The position numbers and the translations under genes were made by a program. The notes below the pieces were generated by a model. It did no database searches, was not told where the DNA came from, and saw only the letters and a program-made list of their open reading frames with translations. From NCBI GenBank assembly GCA_964508715.1, contig CAZDUX010000005.1, positions 124,001 through 188,000 on the forward strand: DNA of 64,000 bases, given 5' to 3'. Positions 1 through 8,244 of the stretch are shown here, piece after piece. Numbering within the stretch: position 1 is the first letter of the stretch; each line of letters opens with the position of its first letter. Origin of the DNA: JAKALX01 sp964508715. Lineage in GTDB: Bacteria > Chloroflexota > Dehalococcoidia > Tepidiformales > Tepidiformaceae.

Positions 1-26
1 CGACCGTACGCCGTGGCTCGGGTACC

Positions 27-1328
27 ATGCCTTCGATGTCCATCGCCTACGGCGGTATCGTCGCTCTCTTCTTCCGTGGACTGAACCTCGTCGTCGCCAT
101 GGCCACCGTGATCGTCACCGCATATGAACTCGGCGACGTGGGCCGCGGCACGTTCGTGCTGGGCACGACGATTGTTGGGATCGTCGCCGCATTCACGGGT
201 GGGCTCACCGCCGCCTCCGCGTTCCAGGTGGCGAATCAGCGCAGGGACCCGGGTGTCGTCCTCTTCAACGGTTCAGTGCTCGCGGCGGGTCTCGCCCTCG
301 TCTCAATTGCCGCCGGGGTTGCCGGCTGGCGCCTCGCACCCGGTGATTGGGCTCACATTGCCCCGGCTGCCGGGTTTGCCTCGGCTGCCGTCATCGTCAT
401 CTCAGTCGTTGCTGGTGTTGCACTTGGGCAGGAGCGGCTGGTGCGCTACAACGTGGCCCTCGTCTTGCCGCCGTTTCTCGCCTTTCTCGCCGTGCTCGTC
501 ACTCTCTTCGTCATCGGTAACAAGAGCCCCGCGGCGGCTCTTGCGGCGTTCGCCATCGGCCAGTGGTCGGCGATCCCGCTGCTCCTCGGCTCGAGTGCCA
601 TGGAACTGCTCCGAGGCGTTCATCCCGAGAGCTATCTCATCCGCCACCTCCTCCGGTTCGCTGTCATCGCCGGGTTCGCGAGTGTTATCTCCTACCTCAA
701 CTACCGCGCCGATACCTTCGTTGTCGAGTATTTTGAAGGTAAGGCCGGTGTCGGCGTTTATTCTTCCGCCGTCCTCATGACCGAGGCAGTCTGGCAGTTT
801 AGCGGGTCGCTCGCACTTGCCGCCTACGCACGGATGGGTAGCCTCGAGCACCGCGCGGCTGCCCAGCTCACCAGCCGCGTCATGCGCCACACCATCCTTA
901 TCCTGGCAATCGTCTGCGGTGGTCTCTTCATCGTCGCCCCGGCCCTCGTCGCAGTGCTCCCTTCGTCCTTCGCGGGTGCTTCCACCGCCTTACGGCTCCT
1001 TCTGCCGGGGACGCTCCTCTACGGGCTCGGCGCAGCGCTTTCTGGCTACTACACGTACCAGCGCGGGGCGCCGTGGGTTGCAGCCCTGATCGCTGGCATA
1101 GGTCTCATCATTGACATCGGGCTGGACCTCATCCTCGTTCCTGCGATGGGCATCAATGGTGCTGCCCTGGCAAGTTCGGTTGCCTATACCACGGCTATCA
1201 TCGGCGCCCTGGCTGTCTTCGCCTGGCAGACGCGGCAGGCGCCCACCGCGTTCTTCCGCTTCACCCGAGCCGACCTCGAAGACTACCGCACCCTCGCCAT
1301 CCGCCTCCGCGCCCTCACTGGCCGCTGA
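27..1328 (+). CDS. Polysaccharide/lipid-linked oligosaccharide flippase-like membrane protein
   Basis: A 433-residue protein, almost entirely hydrophobic, with about 12 predicted membrane helices and short basic loops, the pattern of Wzx/MATE-type flippases that move lipid-linked sugars across the membrane. I recognise the family by overall pattern only; no catalytic motif is expected. The frame stays open to the left edge of the window and there is no clear SD before the ATG, so the true start may lie upstream. It is followed at once by a strong hairpin and does not share an operon with the convergent ABC gene. The deoxysugar genes around 10-13 kb could supply a related polysaccharide pathway, but that link is inference. 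Confidence 0.75.
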   Translation: MPSMSIAYGGIVALFFRGLNLVVAMATVIVTAYELGDVGRGTFVLGTTIVGIVAAFTGGLTAASAFQVANQRRDPGVVLFNGSVLAAGLALVSIAAGVAGWRLAPGDWAHIAPAAGFASAAVIVISVVAGVALGQERLVRYNVALVLPPFLAFLAVLVTLFVIGNKSPAAALAAFAIGQWSAIPLLLGSSAMELLRGVHPESYLIRHLLRFAVIAGFASVISYLNYRADTFVVEYFEGKAGVGVYSSAVLMTEAVWQFSGSLALAAYARMGSLEHRAAAQLTSRVMRHTILILAIVCGGLFIVAPALVAVLPSSFAGASTALRLLLPGTLLYGLGAALSGYYTYQRGAPWVAALIAGIGLIIDIGLDLILVPAMGINGAALASSVAYTTAIIGALAVFAWQTRQAPTAFFRFTRADLEDYRTLAIRLRALTGR

Positions 1329-1368
1329 TGGAGTGTCCCTCGGTCGATCACGCCCGACGGACACTCCA
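1329..1368. terminator. Stem-loop between convergent genes
   Basis: A perfect 10-bp inverted repeat (TGGAGTGTCC / GGACACTCCA) with a second small stem (TCGG/CCGA) in its loop starts directly after the flippase stop codon. No long T tract follows, but its place between two convergent genes fits a bidirectional terminator. Confidence 0.65.
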
Positions 1369-1413
1369 CGGCTCCGGGCCTTCGCGGTGAGACGGCACGA
1401 TTGCCTGTCACCG

Positions 1414-2217
1414 TCACCTGTCGCTTGCTACCGGACAGTACCTTGGGTCCGGGCGCGGCAGTGGGATCGGAAGCCCCGTCTCGGGGTCTGTCAGTACCAT
1501 CATCGGGACGGAGAACACGCGCTCGAGTGCCTCTGGTTCGAGGACCTCTTTCGGCGCACCGTCGAAGGCAACCTTCCCATCGCATACCGCGATCACCCGG
1601 TCGGCGAATCGTCCGGCGAGCGGCAGGTCGTGGAGCACCGTCACCACGGTCATTCCCTCGTGATTCAGCCGCCGCAAGAGGTGCATGACCTCCACCTGGT
1701 GAGCGATATCGAGGAAGCTCGTCGGCTCGTCGAGGAGCAGCACTCGCGGCTGCTGGGCCAGGGCGAGTGCAATCCATGCCCGCTGACGTTCTCCGCCCGA
1801 AAGGCTCCCAAGGGGTCGCTCACTGAAGGCCGACACATCTGCAGACTCTATCGCCCACTCGACCGCTTCGGCATCGGCGCGCGTTGCTCGTTGAAGCAGC
1901 CCCTGGTGCGGATAGCGGCCCCGCCAGGCCAGTTCGCGGACGGTCAGGTCCAACCCGCCCTCCGGGTTCTGCGGCAAGATAGCGAGGATCCGTGCCACGT
2001 CGCGCGCACCCATCGATCGGATGTCGGTTTCGCCGAGCAGCACCTGTCCACGCTCCGGCCGCTGCAGCCGTGACATCCCCCGGAGAAGGGTGCTCTTGCC
2101 ACTGCCGTTCGGTCCGACAATTGCCACCATCTCCCCGGAGTCGATCTCCAGTGATACCCCTTCGACGACTGTCCGGCCCCCATAGCCCAGCGTCAGGTCG
2201 CGAATTGTCAGTTTCAT
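1414..2217 (-). CDS. Iron-siderophore/cobalamin ABC transporter ATP-binding protein
   Basis: A 267-residue ATPase that powers the importer encoded upstream. It has Walker A GPNGSGKST (residues 35-43), signature LSGGERQR (139-146), Walker B VLLLDEP (159-165) and H-loop His196, the FecE/BtuD/FhuC layout. It overlaps the permease gene by 4 nt (ATGA), which implies translational coupling, and it is the last gene of a binding protein-permease-ATPase operon read from 4307 to 1414. The substrate (ferric siderophore, haem or B12) cannot be told from the ATPase. A B12-dependent mutase elsewhere in the window makes cobalamin possible but does not prove it. Confidence 0.93.
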   Translation of the reverse strand: MKLTIRDLTLGYGGRTVVEGVSLEIDSGEMVAIVGPNGSGKSTLLRGMSRLQRPERGQVLLGETDIRSMGARDVARILAILPQNPEGGLDLTVRELAWRGRYPHQGLLQRATRADAEAVEWAIESADVSAFSERPLGSLSGGERQRAWIALALAQQPRVLLLDEPTSFLDIAHQVEVMHLLRRLNHEGMTVVTVLHDLPLAGRFADRVIAVCDGKVAFDGAPKEVLEPEALERVFSVPMMVLTDPETGLPIPLPRPDPRYCPVASDR

Positions 2218-3257
2218 CCCTTGAACTTCACGAGGTAGAGCAAGAAAGGCGCCCCCACGGCCGCCGTGACGATCCCCATCGGGATTTCTGATGGACTGAT
2301 GATGAGCCGTGCAAAGAGGTCGGCCCCCACCACCAGGATGGCGCCGTAGAGCGCCGATACAGGGATGGTGAGCCGGTTATCTCCCCCCACGGTGAACTTC
2401 GCGAGGTGCGGACAGACCAGCCCCACGAAGCTCACCATGCCCGCTGTGCTCACCGCAGCTGCCGTGAGCACAGCGCTGACTGCGAGGATGAGCAGCCGGG
2501 TCCGGTCGGTGAGGAGGCCAAGCCCCGCCGCCACATCGTCGCCAAGTGCAAGCACGTTCAGGCGGCCTGCCAGCAGCATCGCCACGAGGAGCCCGGCGAT
2601 CGCGTATGGGAGCATCGCATGCCAGTCGGCCCAGGCCGACCCATAGAGCCCGCCTGCCAGGAAACCAAGGCTCGACTGCAGGAACGCGCGCGAACTCGAA
2701 AGCAGCCCCACGATGATCGCCCCGAAAAACGCCGACATCGCCACGCCCGCGAGCGCTAACCGAACAGGCGAAATCGCTCCCCGCCAGGAGATGATGAAGA
2801 GCAGCCCTGCGCCAACGAGCGCCCCGCCCACGGCGACCGCAGCGACAGCCCATTGCGGTGCTTCCGCGTCTACGACCATGATCGTTGAGGCCGCCAGCCC
2901 GCTTGCAGCCGTTACTCCCAGGATCGTCGGATCCGCGAGGGGGTTCCGGGTCACCCCCTGTAACAGGTTCCCGGCAACCGCCAGGCACGCACCCACGAGC
3001 AGCCCATCGAGCACGCGCGGGTAGCGAATCTGCCATACCACGTTCCGTGCGAAGGCGTTCGAATCCGAGGTCAGTCCGCTCCACGCCTCGCCGGGCGTCA
3101 ACTGGATCGCTCCATACATCAGGCTTGCCATTCCCAGCACGAGCAATGCCGCGATCGCCAGCCCGATGACCACGAACGGCCGCGGCCCCGAGAGCAGCGT
3201 GACCGGCCGCGGCATCGCGCGTTCGTCTGCTGTTCTCGGGGCCGCCATCCCAGCCAT
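2214..3257 (-). CDS. FecCD-family ABC transporter permease
   Basis: A 347-residue integral membrane protein with 9-10 hydrophobic helices, matching the FecCD/BtuC permease family in length and in motifs such as RxPRVLDGLLVGACLAVAG near the N-terminus and GLVCPHLAK in the C-terminal third. As a homodimer it forms the channel of a type II importer. It sits between the lipoprotein (30 nt upstream) and the ATPase (4-nt overlap). The chosen ATG has GGGAAGG 8 nt upstream; an in-frame ATG at residue 15 is an alternative. Confidence 0.93.
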   Translation of the reverse strand: MAGMAAPRTADERAMPRPVTLLSGPRPFVVIGLAIAALLVLGMASLMYGAIQLTPGEAWSGLTSDSNAFARNVVWQIRYPRVLDGLLVGACLAVAGNLLQGVTRNPLADPTILGVTAASGLAASTIMVVDAEAPQWAVAAVAVGGALVGAGLLFIISWRGAISPVRLALAGVAMSAFFGAIIVGLLSSSRAFLQSSLGFLAGGLYGSAWADWHAMLPYAIAGLLVAMLLAGRLNVLALGDDVAAGLGLLTDRTRLLILAVSAVLTAAAVSTAGMVSFVGLVCPHLAKFTVGGDNRLTIPVSALYGAILVVGADLFARLIISPSEIPMGIVTAAVGAPFLLYLVKFKG

Positions 3258-3287
3258 CGTAGACCTTCCCCGGTTATGCTCCCGGCG

Positions 3288-4307
3288 TTATCGTCCCGCT
3301 ACTGCTTTCTGCAATGCCTGGAACGCTTCAATAATCCGTGGCCCCGGTGCCTGCAGGATCTCTACCGGCGCCTCAACCACGTGGCCCGGCGTCGTCACGG
3401 CCTTGAGCCCCTTGAACGGCGGAATCTGCGGGATGAGTGTGCTCAGGCGAGGCACAGGCTGCGGTGCTGGCGTGATGGTGAAGATGTAATCGGGGTTGAA
3501 CTGCACCAACTTCTCGGGCGCAAGCGTCGTATATCCCGGGAACGGCCCGCTGTCCGGCTCGTTTGCCGCAGGGTTGGTGATCCCGACCTGCTTCATGATG
3601 TCGCCGGCGTAGCTCTTTTCCTTGGCCGCATACAGCACCTGGTTCTGGTCGGCGATGAGCGCGACCGCCGAGACCTTCTTGCTCGCGATTGCGGCCTTCG
3701 CCTCGTCGCGCGCCTTCGTCACGTCCGCGATGACCTTATCCGTCGCCGCTTTCGAGTCCAACACCTTGCCTATCAGGTTCAACCCGTCGATGACCTGCTG
3801 ATAGCTGTCCGCCCCCGCGAAGATGGTCGGCACGCCGAGCGCCTCGATCGCCGACTTCAACTGCGGCTGGGCATCGAACACCGAGTCCGCAACGATCAGG
3901 TCCGGTTTCAGCGAAAGCACGGTCTCCATGCTTGGTTGGTAGGCGTTACCGATGCTCTTCGCACTCTTTGCCGCCTCCGGATAGGTCGCTGTTTCGGTTC
4001 GCCCGACGACACTGCCCCCGGCCGCGTACACAAGTTCGGTTGCCGTCGGACTCATCGCCACGATCGTCTTTGGCTTCGCCTTGATCTCGACTTCCCGGCC
4101 GAGCAGGTCCTTCACCTTCAACGGGTACGACGTCGCTGCCTGTGTCGTGGTACTGGCCGGCGAACCGGTGGTCGTCGCAGCCGGCACGACCGTGGTTGCC
4201 GTTGCCGTAGTGGTCGAAGTTGAATCGTCGTCGCCGCAGGCGGCGGTGGCGATGCTCAGCGCCGCCGCGCCAAGCATCAGGAGGACGGGAATCCGTCGTA
4301 TACGCAT
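3288..4307 (-). CDS. Iron/cobalamin-type ABC transporter substrate-binding lipoprotein
   Basis: A 339-residue periplasmic-binding-protein-like lipoprotein (FepB/BtuF class). The N-terminus has a basic n-region, a hydrophobic stretch and Cys24 (TAAC) as lipidation site, followed by a Thr/Ser-rich linker (about residues 28-58) typical of surface lipoproteins. The body carries the family pattern of a DLLGREVEI opening, PTATELVYAAGG and KPDLIVAD. It is first in the operon with the permease and ATPase, and its start has GAGAG as SD. The roughly 110-nt divergent region before it (4308-4420) is AT-richer than the genes but I see no DtxR box or B12 riboswitch there, so substrate and regulation stay open. 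Confidence 0.9.
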   Translation of the reverse strand: MRIRRIPVLLMLGAAALSIATAACGDDDSTSTTTATATTVVPAATTTGSPASTTTQAATSYPLKVKDLLGREVEIKAKPKTIVAMSPTATELVYAAGGSVVGRTETATYPEAAKSAKSIGNAYQPSMETVLSLKPDLIVADSVFDAQPQLKSAIEALGVPTIFAGADSYQQVIDGLNLIGKVLDSKAATDKVIADVTKARDEAKAAIASKKVSAVALIADQNQVLYAAKEKSYAGDIMKQVGITNPAANEPDSGPFPGYTTLAPEKLVQFNPDYIFTITPAPQPVPRLSTLIPQIPPFKGLKAVTTPGHVVEAPVEILQAPGPRIIEAFQALQKAVAGR

Positions 4308-4420
4308 GAAACTCTCAATCCTGTCAGGAGTTCTCGGAGCTACGTGAGCAATGCGAGATTTACAGTAGTATATCGAGGATCATACCGCTACACGGAAGCT
4401 CTCCGCAGCGGCAAATTCTG

Positions 4421-5170
4421 ATGTATCGAAGAGAGCCGCACCCGGTGCAAGACGCTATCTATGACATCCCTGTTCTGACGACCATCATTTCCGCGGCCTT
4501 CGCTTCCATCGTCTTCCGGCGGTGGCGGGCCAAACCCGCTTCCACCCACCTTCTCTGGTGGGCCATCGGTATCTTCGTTTATGGCCTGGGTACGTTTGCC
4601 GAGGCGTTCACCGCCCTCTTCGGCTGGCACGAGCCCATCTTCAGGCTCTGGTACATCGTTGGTGCGCTCCTTGGCGGAGCCCCCCTCGCCCAGGGGACAG
4701 CCTACCTCCTCTTGCCAAAGAAGACTGCCACGCACCTCGCCATCGGCTTCGTCATCGCCGCTGCCATCTGCTCCGTATTCGTGCTCGTCTCACCCGTCGA
4801 CGCCTCCCTCGCTCACGATAAGAAGCTCACCGGTGACGTTCTGGAATGGACATGGGTTCGTGCCTTCGCCCCATTCCTCAACCTGTATGCGTTTGTCTTC
4901 CTTGTCGGTGGTGCAGTCTACTCCGCGTACAAGTACCACGAAGACCGCGAGAACCGCCGCATGATGGCGAATATCTTCATCGCTGTCGGAGCTCTTCTCC
5001 CCGGTATCGGCGGCAGCTTCACCGTCTTCGGTTACACCGAGGTCCTCTATGTCACCGAGTTCGCGGGTATCGTCCTCATCTATGCCGGCTACCGCTTCAG
5101 CATCGCCGGCCGTCCCCCAAGCTCGAGGCCGCCCCTGCAGGCTCCGGCCCAGGCCACAATGCCAAATTAG
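4421..5170 (+). CDS. Seven-helix membrane protein of unknown function
   Basis: A 249-residue protein with about seven hydrophobic segments spread over residues 15-235 and a Pro-rich cytoplasmic tail. I do not recognise a named family. It lacks the Schiff-base Lys pattern of rhodopsins and carries no kinase or enzymatic domain. The layout resembles 7TM sensor input modules, but nothing is fused or adjacent to act as output. It is divergent from the ABC importer operon and 83 nt before the flavin reductase gene. The ATG is not preceded by a good SD. Confidence 0.7.
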   Translation: MYRREPHPVQDAIYDIPVLTTIISAAFASIVFRRWRAKPASTHLLWWAIGIFVYGLGTFAEAFTALFGWHEPIFRLWYIVGALLGGAPLAQGTAYLLLPKKTATHLAIGFVIAAAICSVFVLVSPVDASLAHDKKLTGDVLEWTWVRAFAPFLNLYAFVFLVGGAVYSAYKYHEDRENRRMMANIFIAVGALLPGIGGSFTVFGYTEVLYVTEFAGIVLIYAGYRFSIAGRPPSSRPPLQAPAQATMPN

Positions 5171-5253
5171 CGCGTTCACGTGCCAATGCCCTTGCGCTCG
5201 TTGCGGTTCGTCGTGTCCCATAGCATTCAGCCTTCAGCACCCAGGGACTCAAC

Positions 5254-5811
5254 ATGACCCATCCCAATCTTCCCGACCTCCCCGGCAAACCGAAAGAACT
5301 GGATCCCAAAGAGCGGGCCATGCTCGCTCTCTCCTATGGCGTCCACGTGATCGGTTCGCGCGCCGCCGACGATACCCTCAACGCCATGCTCGCCGACTGG
5401 GTCATGCAGGTTTCCTTCAAACCCCGGCTCGTAGCCGTCGCTATTGAGAATGATGCCCGCACCCTGCGGTTCATCCGCGAGACCAATGTCTTCAGCGTCA
5501 ACCTCCTCCACCAGAAGGACGGCAACATCATCGCCCGCCAGGTCGTCATGCCTTCAGAGGGCTCGAAGATCAGGGGTCGCACGGGCGACGCCACGAAGAC
5601 GGTCGATAAGCTCGCAGCCCTCGATTACAGCATCCACGAAAATGGCTGCCCCATCCTCGCTGACGCGCTTGGCTGGTTCACCTGTGACGCGATGCAGTTC
5701 GTCACGACCGGCGACCACACCATCGTTGTCGGTGAAGTGACCGATGCCGCCATCCTTCGCTCGGGCGAGATGCTCATCGAACGCGAGTTAGGCTGGGAGT
5801 ACGCGGGATAG
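5254..5811 (+). CDS. Flavin reductase-like FMN-binding domain protein
   Basis: A 185-residue split beta-barrel protein of the flavin reductase-like family, which binds FMN and reduces it with NAD(P)H, often to feed a monooxygenase. Recognisable elements are the N-terminal MLALSYGVHVIGSR strand, a Trp-V-x-Q-V-S-F-KP turn (WVMQVSFKPRLVAVAIE), the FSVNLL strand and the late GDHTIVVGEV strand. The start has CAGGGAC upstream. It lies 49 nt before pstS, and no oxygenase partner is adjacent. Confidence 0.88.
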   Translation: MTHPNLPDLPGKPKELDPKERAMLALSYGVHVIGSRAADDTLNAMLADWVMQVSFKPRLVAVAIENDARTLRFIRETNVFSVNLLHQKDGNIIARQVVMPSEGSKIRGRTGDATKTVDKLAALDYSIHENGCPILADALGWFTCDAMQFVTTGDHTIVVGEVTDAAILRSGEMLIERELGWEYAG

Positions 5812-5847
5812 CTTGATCGCGCGCTTTGTTGGCACTGGCACGTGCCG

Positions 5848-5853
5848 TACCCT
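5848..5853 (+). promoter_or_regulatory. -10-like hexamer directly upstream of pstS
   Basis: TACCCT lies 7 nt before the pstS ATG at 5861, the spacing expected if transcription starts at or next to the start codon (leaderless mRNA). No SD precedes that ATG. Confidence 0.4.
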
Positions 5854-5860
5854 CGGATCC

Positions 5861-6970
5861 ATGCGTCATCGGCCCCGGTTGCCGGCCTTCGTCCTGGCTA
5901 TCCTCTTCGGTCTTGGATGTGCTGCCTGTACACCAACTGTCTCAGCCCCACCTCTCCAGGGGCCCCTCACCACCACTTCCGGCAAGCACGACAGGGCATC
6001 GATCGATGGCGCTGGCGCCACCTTCCCGGCCATCGTCTACCAGGCCTGGTTCTACGATTACAACCACAAGGTTGCGCCGGGTGTTCAGATCAACTACCAG
6101 GCCATCGGGTCGGGTGGCGGCATCCAGCAGTTCATCGAAGGCGATATCGATTTCGGCGCCACCGATGCGCCCATGTCCGACTCCGATCTCCACAGGGCGC
6201 CCGATGCACAGCATCTTCCTACCGTCCTTGGCGCCGTTGTCCTTACGTACAACCTCCCCAACACCAGTGGCACGGTGCGCCTCGATGGGCCAACGGTTGC
6301 TGCCATCTACCTCGGCAAGGTGAAAACCTGGGACGACCCGGTAATCGCCAAACTGAATCCGGGCCTCCACCTCCCTGCCGAGACCATCCGTGTCGTCCAG
6401 CGCTCCGACGGTTCTGGCACCAGCTTCGTTTTCACGGAGTGGCTCTCGAAGGTCAGCCCCGACTGGGAGCACCGTGTTGGCGCCTCGAAGAGCCCCAACT
6501 GGCCCGTGGGTGTTGGCGGCCGCGGAAATGATGGCCTCGCCCAGGTCGTCAGGCAAACCCCGTTTGCCATCGGCTACGCCGACTTCAGCTACGCTGCCGC
6601 CCTGAAGCTTCCCGTGGCCGACATCAAGAACAGCTCCGGCAACTGGGTTACGCCCTCGCTCGATTCGATTTCAGCCGCTGCCACTGACCTCGATCTCCCT
6701 GCCGACTACCGCATCTCAATCACCAACCCGCCCGGGACCGGCGCCTATCCCATCTCCAGCTTCACCTTTCTCCTCCTCCGAAAGAGCCCGAAGAACTGCG
6801 AACTCACCACTGTCCTCCTGCGCATGCTCTGGTGGGCCTACCACGACCCGCTGGCCATCGAAGAGGCGCGATCCCTCCTCTACGCTCCGCTTCCCGCGCC
6901 CGTCCTTGCCCGCGTCGACGAGACCCTCCACTCGTTCAGTTGCAACGGAGAGCCACTCCTATCGCGATAA
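5861..6970 (+). CDS. pstS: Phosphate ABC transporter substrate-binding protein PstS
   Basis: A 369-residue phosphate-binding protein exported as a probable lipoprotein (signal about residues 1-22 with GLGC as lipobox-like end). The mature part has the PstS signature blocks: GAGATFPA, YQAIGSGGG, FGATDAPMS and RSDGSGTSFVFTEWL, which supply phosphate-binding Ser/Thr/Asp residues. I chose the ATG at 5861 rather than the longer frame because it begins the basic n-region of the signal and has a -10-like hexamer 7 nt upstream. No pstC, pstA, pstB, phoU or phoBR lies in the window, so this is an orphan binding protein here. Confidence 0.93.
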   Translation: MRHRPRLPAFVLAILFGLGCAACTPTVSAPPLQGPLTTTSGKHDRASIDGAGATFPAIVYQAWFYDYNHKVAPGVQINYQAIGSGGGIQQFIEGDIDFGATDAPMSDSDLHRAPDAQHLPTVLGAVVLTYNLPNTSGTVRLDGPTVAAIYLGKVKTWDDPVIAKLNPGLHLPAETIRVVQRSDGSGTSFVFTEWLSKVSPDWEHRVGASKSPNWPVGVGGRGNDGLAQVVRQTPFAIGYADFSYAAALKLPVADIKNSSGNWVTPSLDSISAAATDLDLPADYRISITNPPGTGAYPISSFTFLLLRKSPKNCELTTVLLRMLWWAYHDPLAIEEARSLLYAPLPAPVLARVDETLHSFSCNGEPLLSR

Positions 6971-6974
6971 CCGC

Positions 6975-6980
6975 TATCCT
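6975..6980 (+). promoter_or_regulatory. -10-like hexamer for leaderless transcript
   Basis: TATCCT ends 6 nt before the ATG at 6987. There is no SD, so the spacing suggests transcription beginning at the start codon. Confidence 0.45.
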
Positions 6981-6986
6981 TGCTCA

Positions 6987-7418
6987 ATGGCAGAAACAGC
7001 ACCAAATCGCGAACTCCCCGGCTGGATCGCCGCCCACATGAAGGCCTACCTCGAGAGCAATGGCGAGGATGGCCACATCTGGAACGGTGTTCCCACGCTC
7101 CTCCTCACCACCATCGGCCGAAAGTCCGGCCAGCCGCTCCAACTCCCGCTCATCTATGGTGAGGACAACGGCCGTTACCTCATCGTCGCCTCCAAGGGTG
7201 GCGCCCCGGACGCACCTTCCTGGTATAAGAACCTCGTCGCCAACCCCGACGTTCAGCTCCAGGTGAAAGCAGACCGTTTCACGGCCCGGGCCCGCACTGC
7301 CTCCGCTGACGAGAAGCCCGCCCTCTGGGAGAAAATGGCGAAGATCTTCCCCAGCTACAACGACTACCAGGCGAAGACGACGCGCGACATCCCCGTCGTC
7401 ATCCTCGAACGCGTGTAA
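6987..7418 (+). CDS. Nitroreductase/deazaflavin (F420)-dependent oxidoreductase, DDN family
   Basis: A 143-residue split-barrel protein of the DDN family, which in Mycobacterium uses F420H2 to reduce quinones or nitroaromatics. Typical features are the sequence TTIGRKSGQPLQLPLIY, the YLIVASKGGAPD strand-loop and the SWYKNLVANPDVQLQV segment, all characteristic of this family; length is normal. The ATG at 6987 is 16 nt after the pstS stop and gives the normal N-terminus, so I rejected an upstream in-frame start that overlaps pstS. Cofactor F420 is inferred from family, since FMN-using relatives exist. Confidence 0.9.
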   Translation: MAETAPNRELPGWIAAHMKAYLESNGEDGHIWNGVPTLLLTTIGRKSGQPLQLPLIYGEDNGRYLIVASKGGAPDAPSWYKNLVANPDVQLQVKADRFTARARTASADEKPALWEKMAKIFPSYNDYQAKTTRDIPVVILERV

Positions 7419-7427
7419 CCCCGGAGT

Positions 7428-7517
7428 TCACGTCGTCGAGACCATCGCCATCAGGAATAGTGGCTCGAATCCACAGGCCAGTGCGTTGCGGTGCGATCGG
7501 ATATTGGTCGCACCGCA
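7428..7517 (-). pseudogene. Remaining in-frame C-terminus of the GNAT gene after UGA
   Basis: Codons after the UGA at 7518-7520 translate to a typical GNAT ending (GATNIRSHRNALACGF and about 12 more residues) and stop at 7428-7430, 9 nt from the convergent oxidoreductase gene's stop. The conserved Asn, Ser and Gly-Phe of this segment are where FR47-like GNATs have them, so this is coding sequence separated from its gene by one stop codon. Confidence 0.7.
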
Positions 7518-8192
7518 TCAGTAGAACGGCACGCGTCCTCGCTGCAGGATGTCGTTCGTCGCCGCGATCGTCAGCACCTTCGCCAGCCCGAGCCCGCGTG
7601 CATCACGGCGCACGTCGACACCGATCTCGTCCCGCCGCTCACCCTCGTTCCATATCCCCGCGACAGCCAATGGCTCGTTCGTATCGTCCACGACCGCGAA
7701 GCCACGTTTCGTCCGCTCGATTCTGCTCGGTTCGGCCGCTTCGCCCAGCGCGTTATCGAACACGCCGGGATTGCGATAGCCGGCCATCCAGGCAACATCG
7801 ACCACGATCAAGCGCAGCCGATCGGGCAGCTCGGGTGGGGAGATGTACTTTGCCAGCGCGAAACCCAGCGAGTTGCCATACGCTCGTGCGCCCTCGAATC
7901 CCTGCCGTCGTGCCTCCGCGGCCATCTCGGCCAGGAAAAACGGCTGCATCGCTCGGAAGTGCCTGTCCTTTGGTGCATGCTCTCTCACCCATTGCACCAG
8001 GCCCGCTTCGACTGAGGCGACGGTCCCCAGCCCGGCAGTCAGGAAGAGTGCGACGATCCGCTCCTTCGTCCCTTCCCGCATTGCAGCAACAACCAGTTCC
8101 TCGCGTAGAAGGTCTGCCCGGCCAAACCCGTACTTCCGGCTCACATCGTCGAGCACCAGTTCGGACTGCTCCCGGAATAGCTCGGTCGTCAC
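7518..8192 (-). CDS. GNAT acetyltransferase cut short by an in-frame UGA
   Basis: A 224-residue protein whose C-terminal half is a GNAT fold: the acetyl-CoA loop appears as VRRDARGLGLAKVL. The start is a GTG with an excellent GGGAGGG SD; a longer ORF overlapping the acyl-CoA dehydrogenase gene is not needed. The frame ends at UGA (7518-7520) exactly where GNAT/FR47 proteins normally continue. Reading on in the same frame gives 29 more family-like residues (CGATNIRSHRNALACGF then EPLF...) before a second UGA at 7428. So either a nonsense mutation, a sequence error or recoding. Truncated as written it lacks the last helix and strand of the fold. Confidence 0.75.
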   Translation of the reverse strand: MTTELFREQSELVLDDVSRKYGFGRADLLREELVVAAMREGTKERIVALFLTAGLGTVASVEAGLVQWVREHAPKDRHFRAMQPFFLAEMAAEARRQGFEGARAYGNSLGFALAKYISPPELPDRLRLIVVDVAWMAGYRNPGVFDNALGEAAEPSRIERTKRGFAVVDDTNEPLAVAGIWNEGERRDEIGVDVRRDARGLGLAKVLTIAATNDILQRGRVPFY

Positions 8193-8244
8193 TGTCCCTC
8201 CCGCTGGAGGTACTATGGCACACCAGGCTCCCGCACTCGCGATC

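Noticed and set aside
4308..4420. Possible B12 riboswitch or iron box before the ABC importer
   Set aside because: The 113-nt region is too short for a B12 riboswitch and holds no TTAGG-type repeat.
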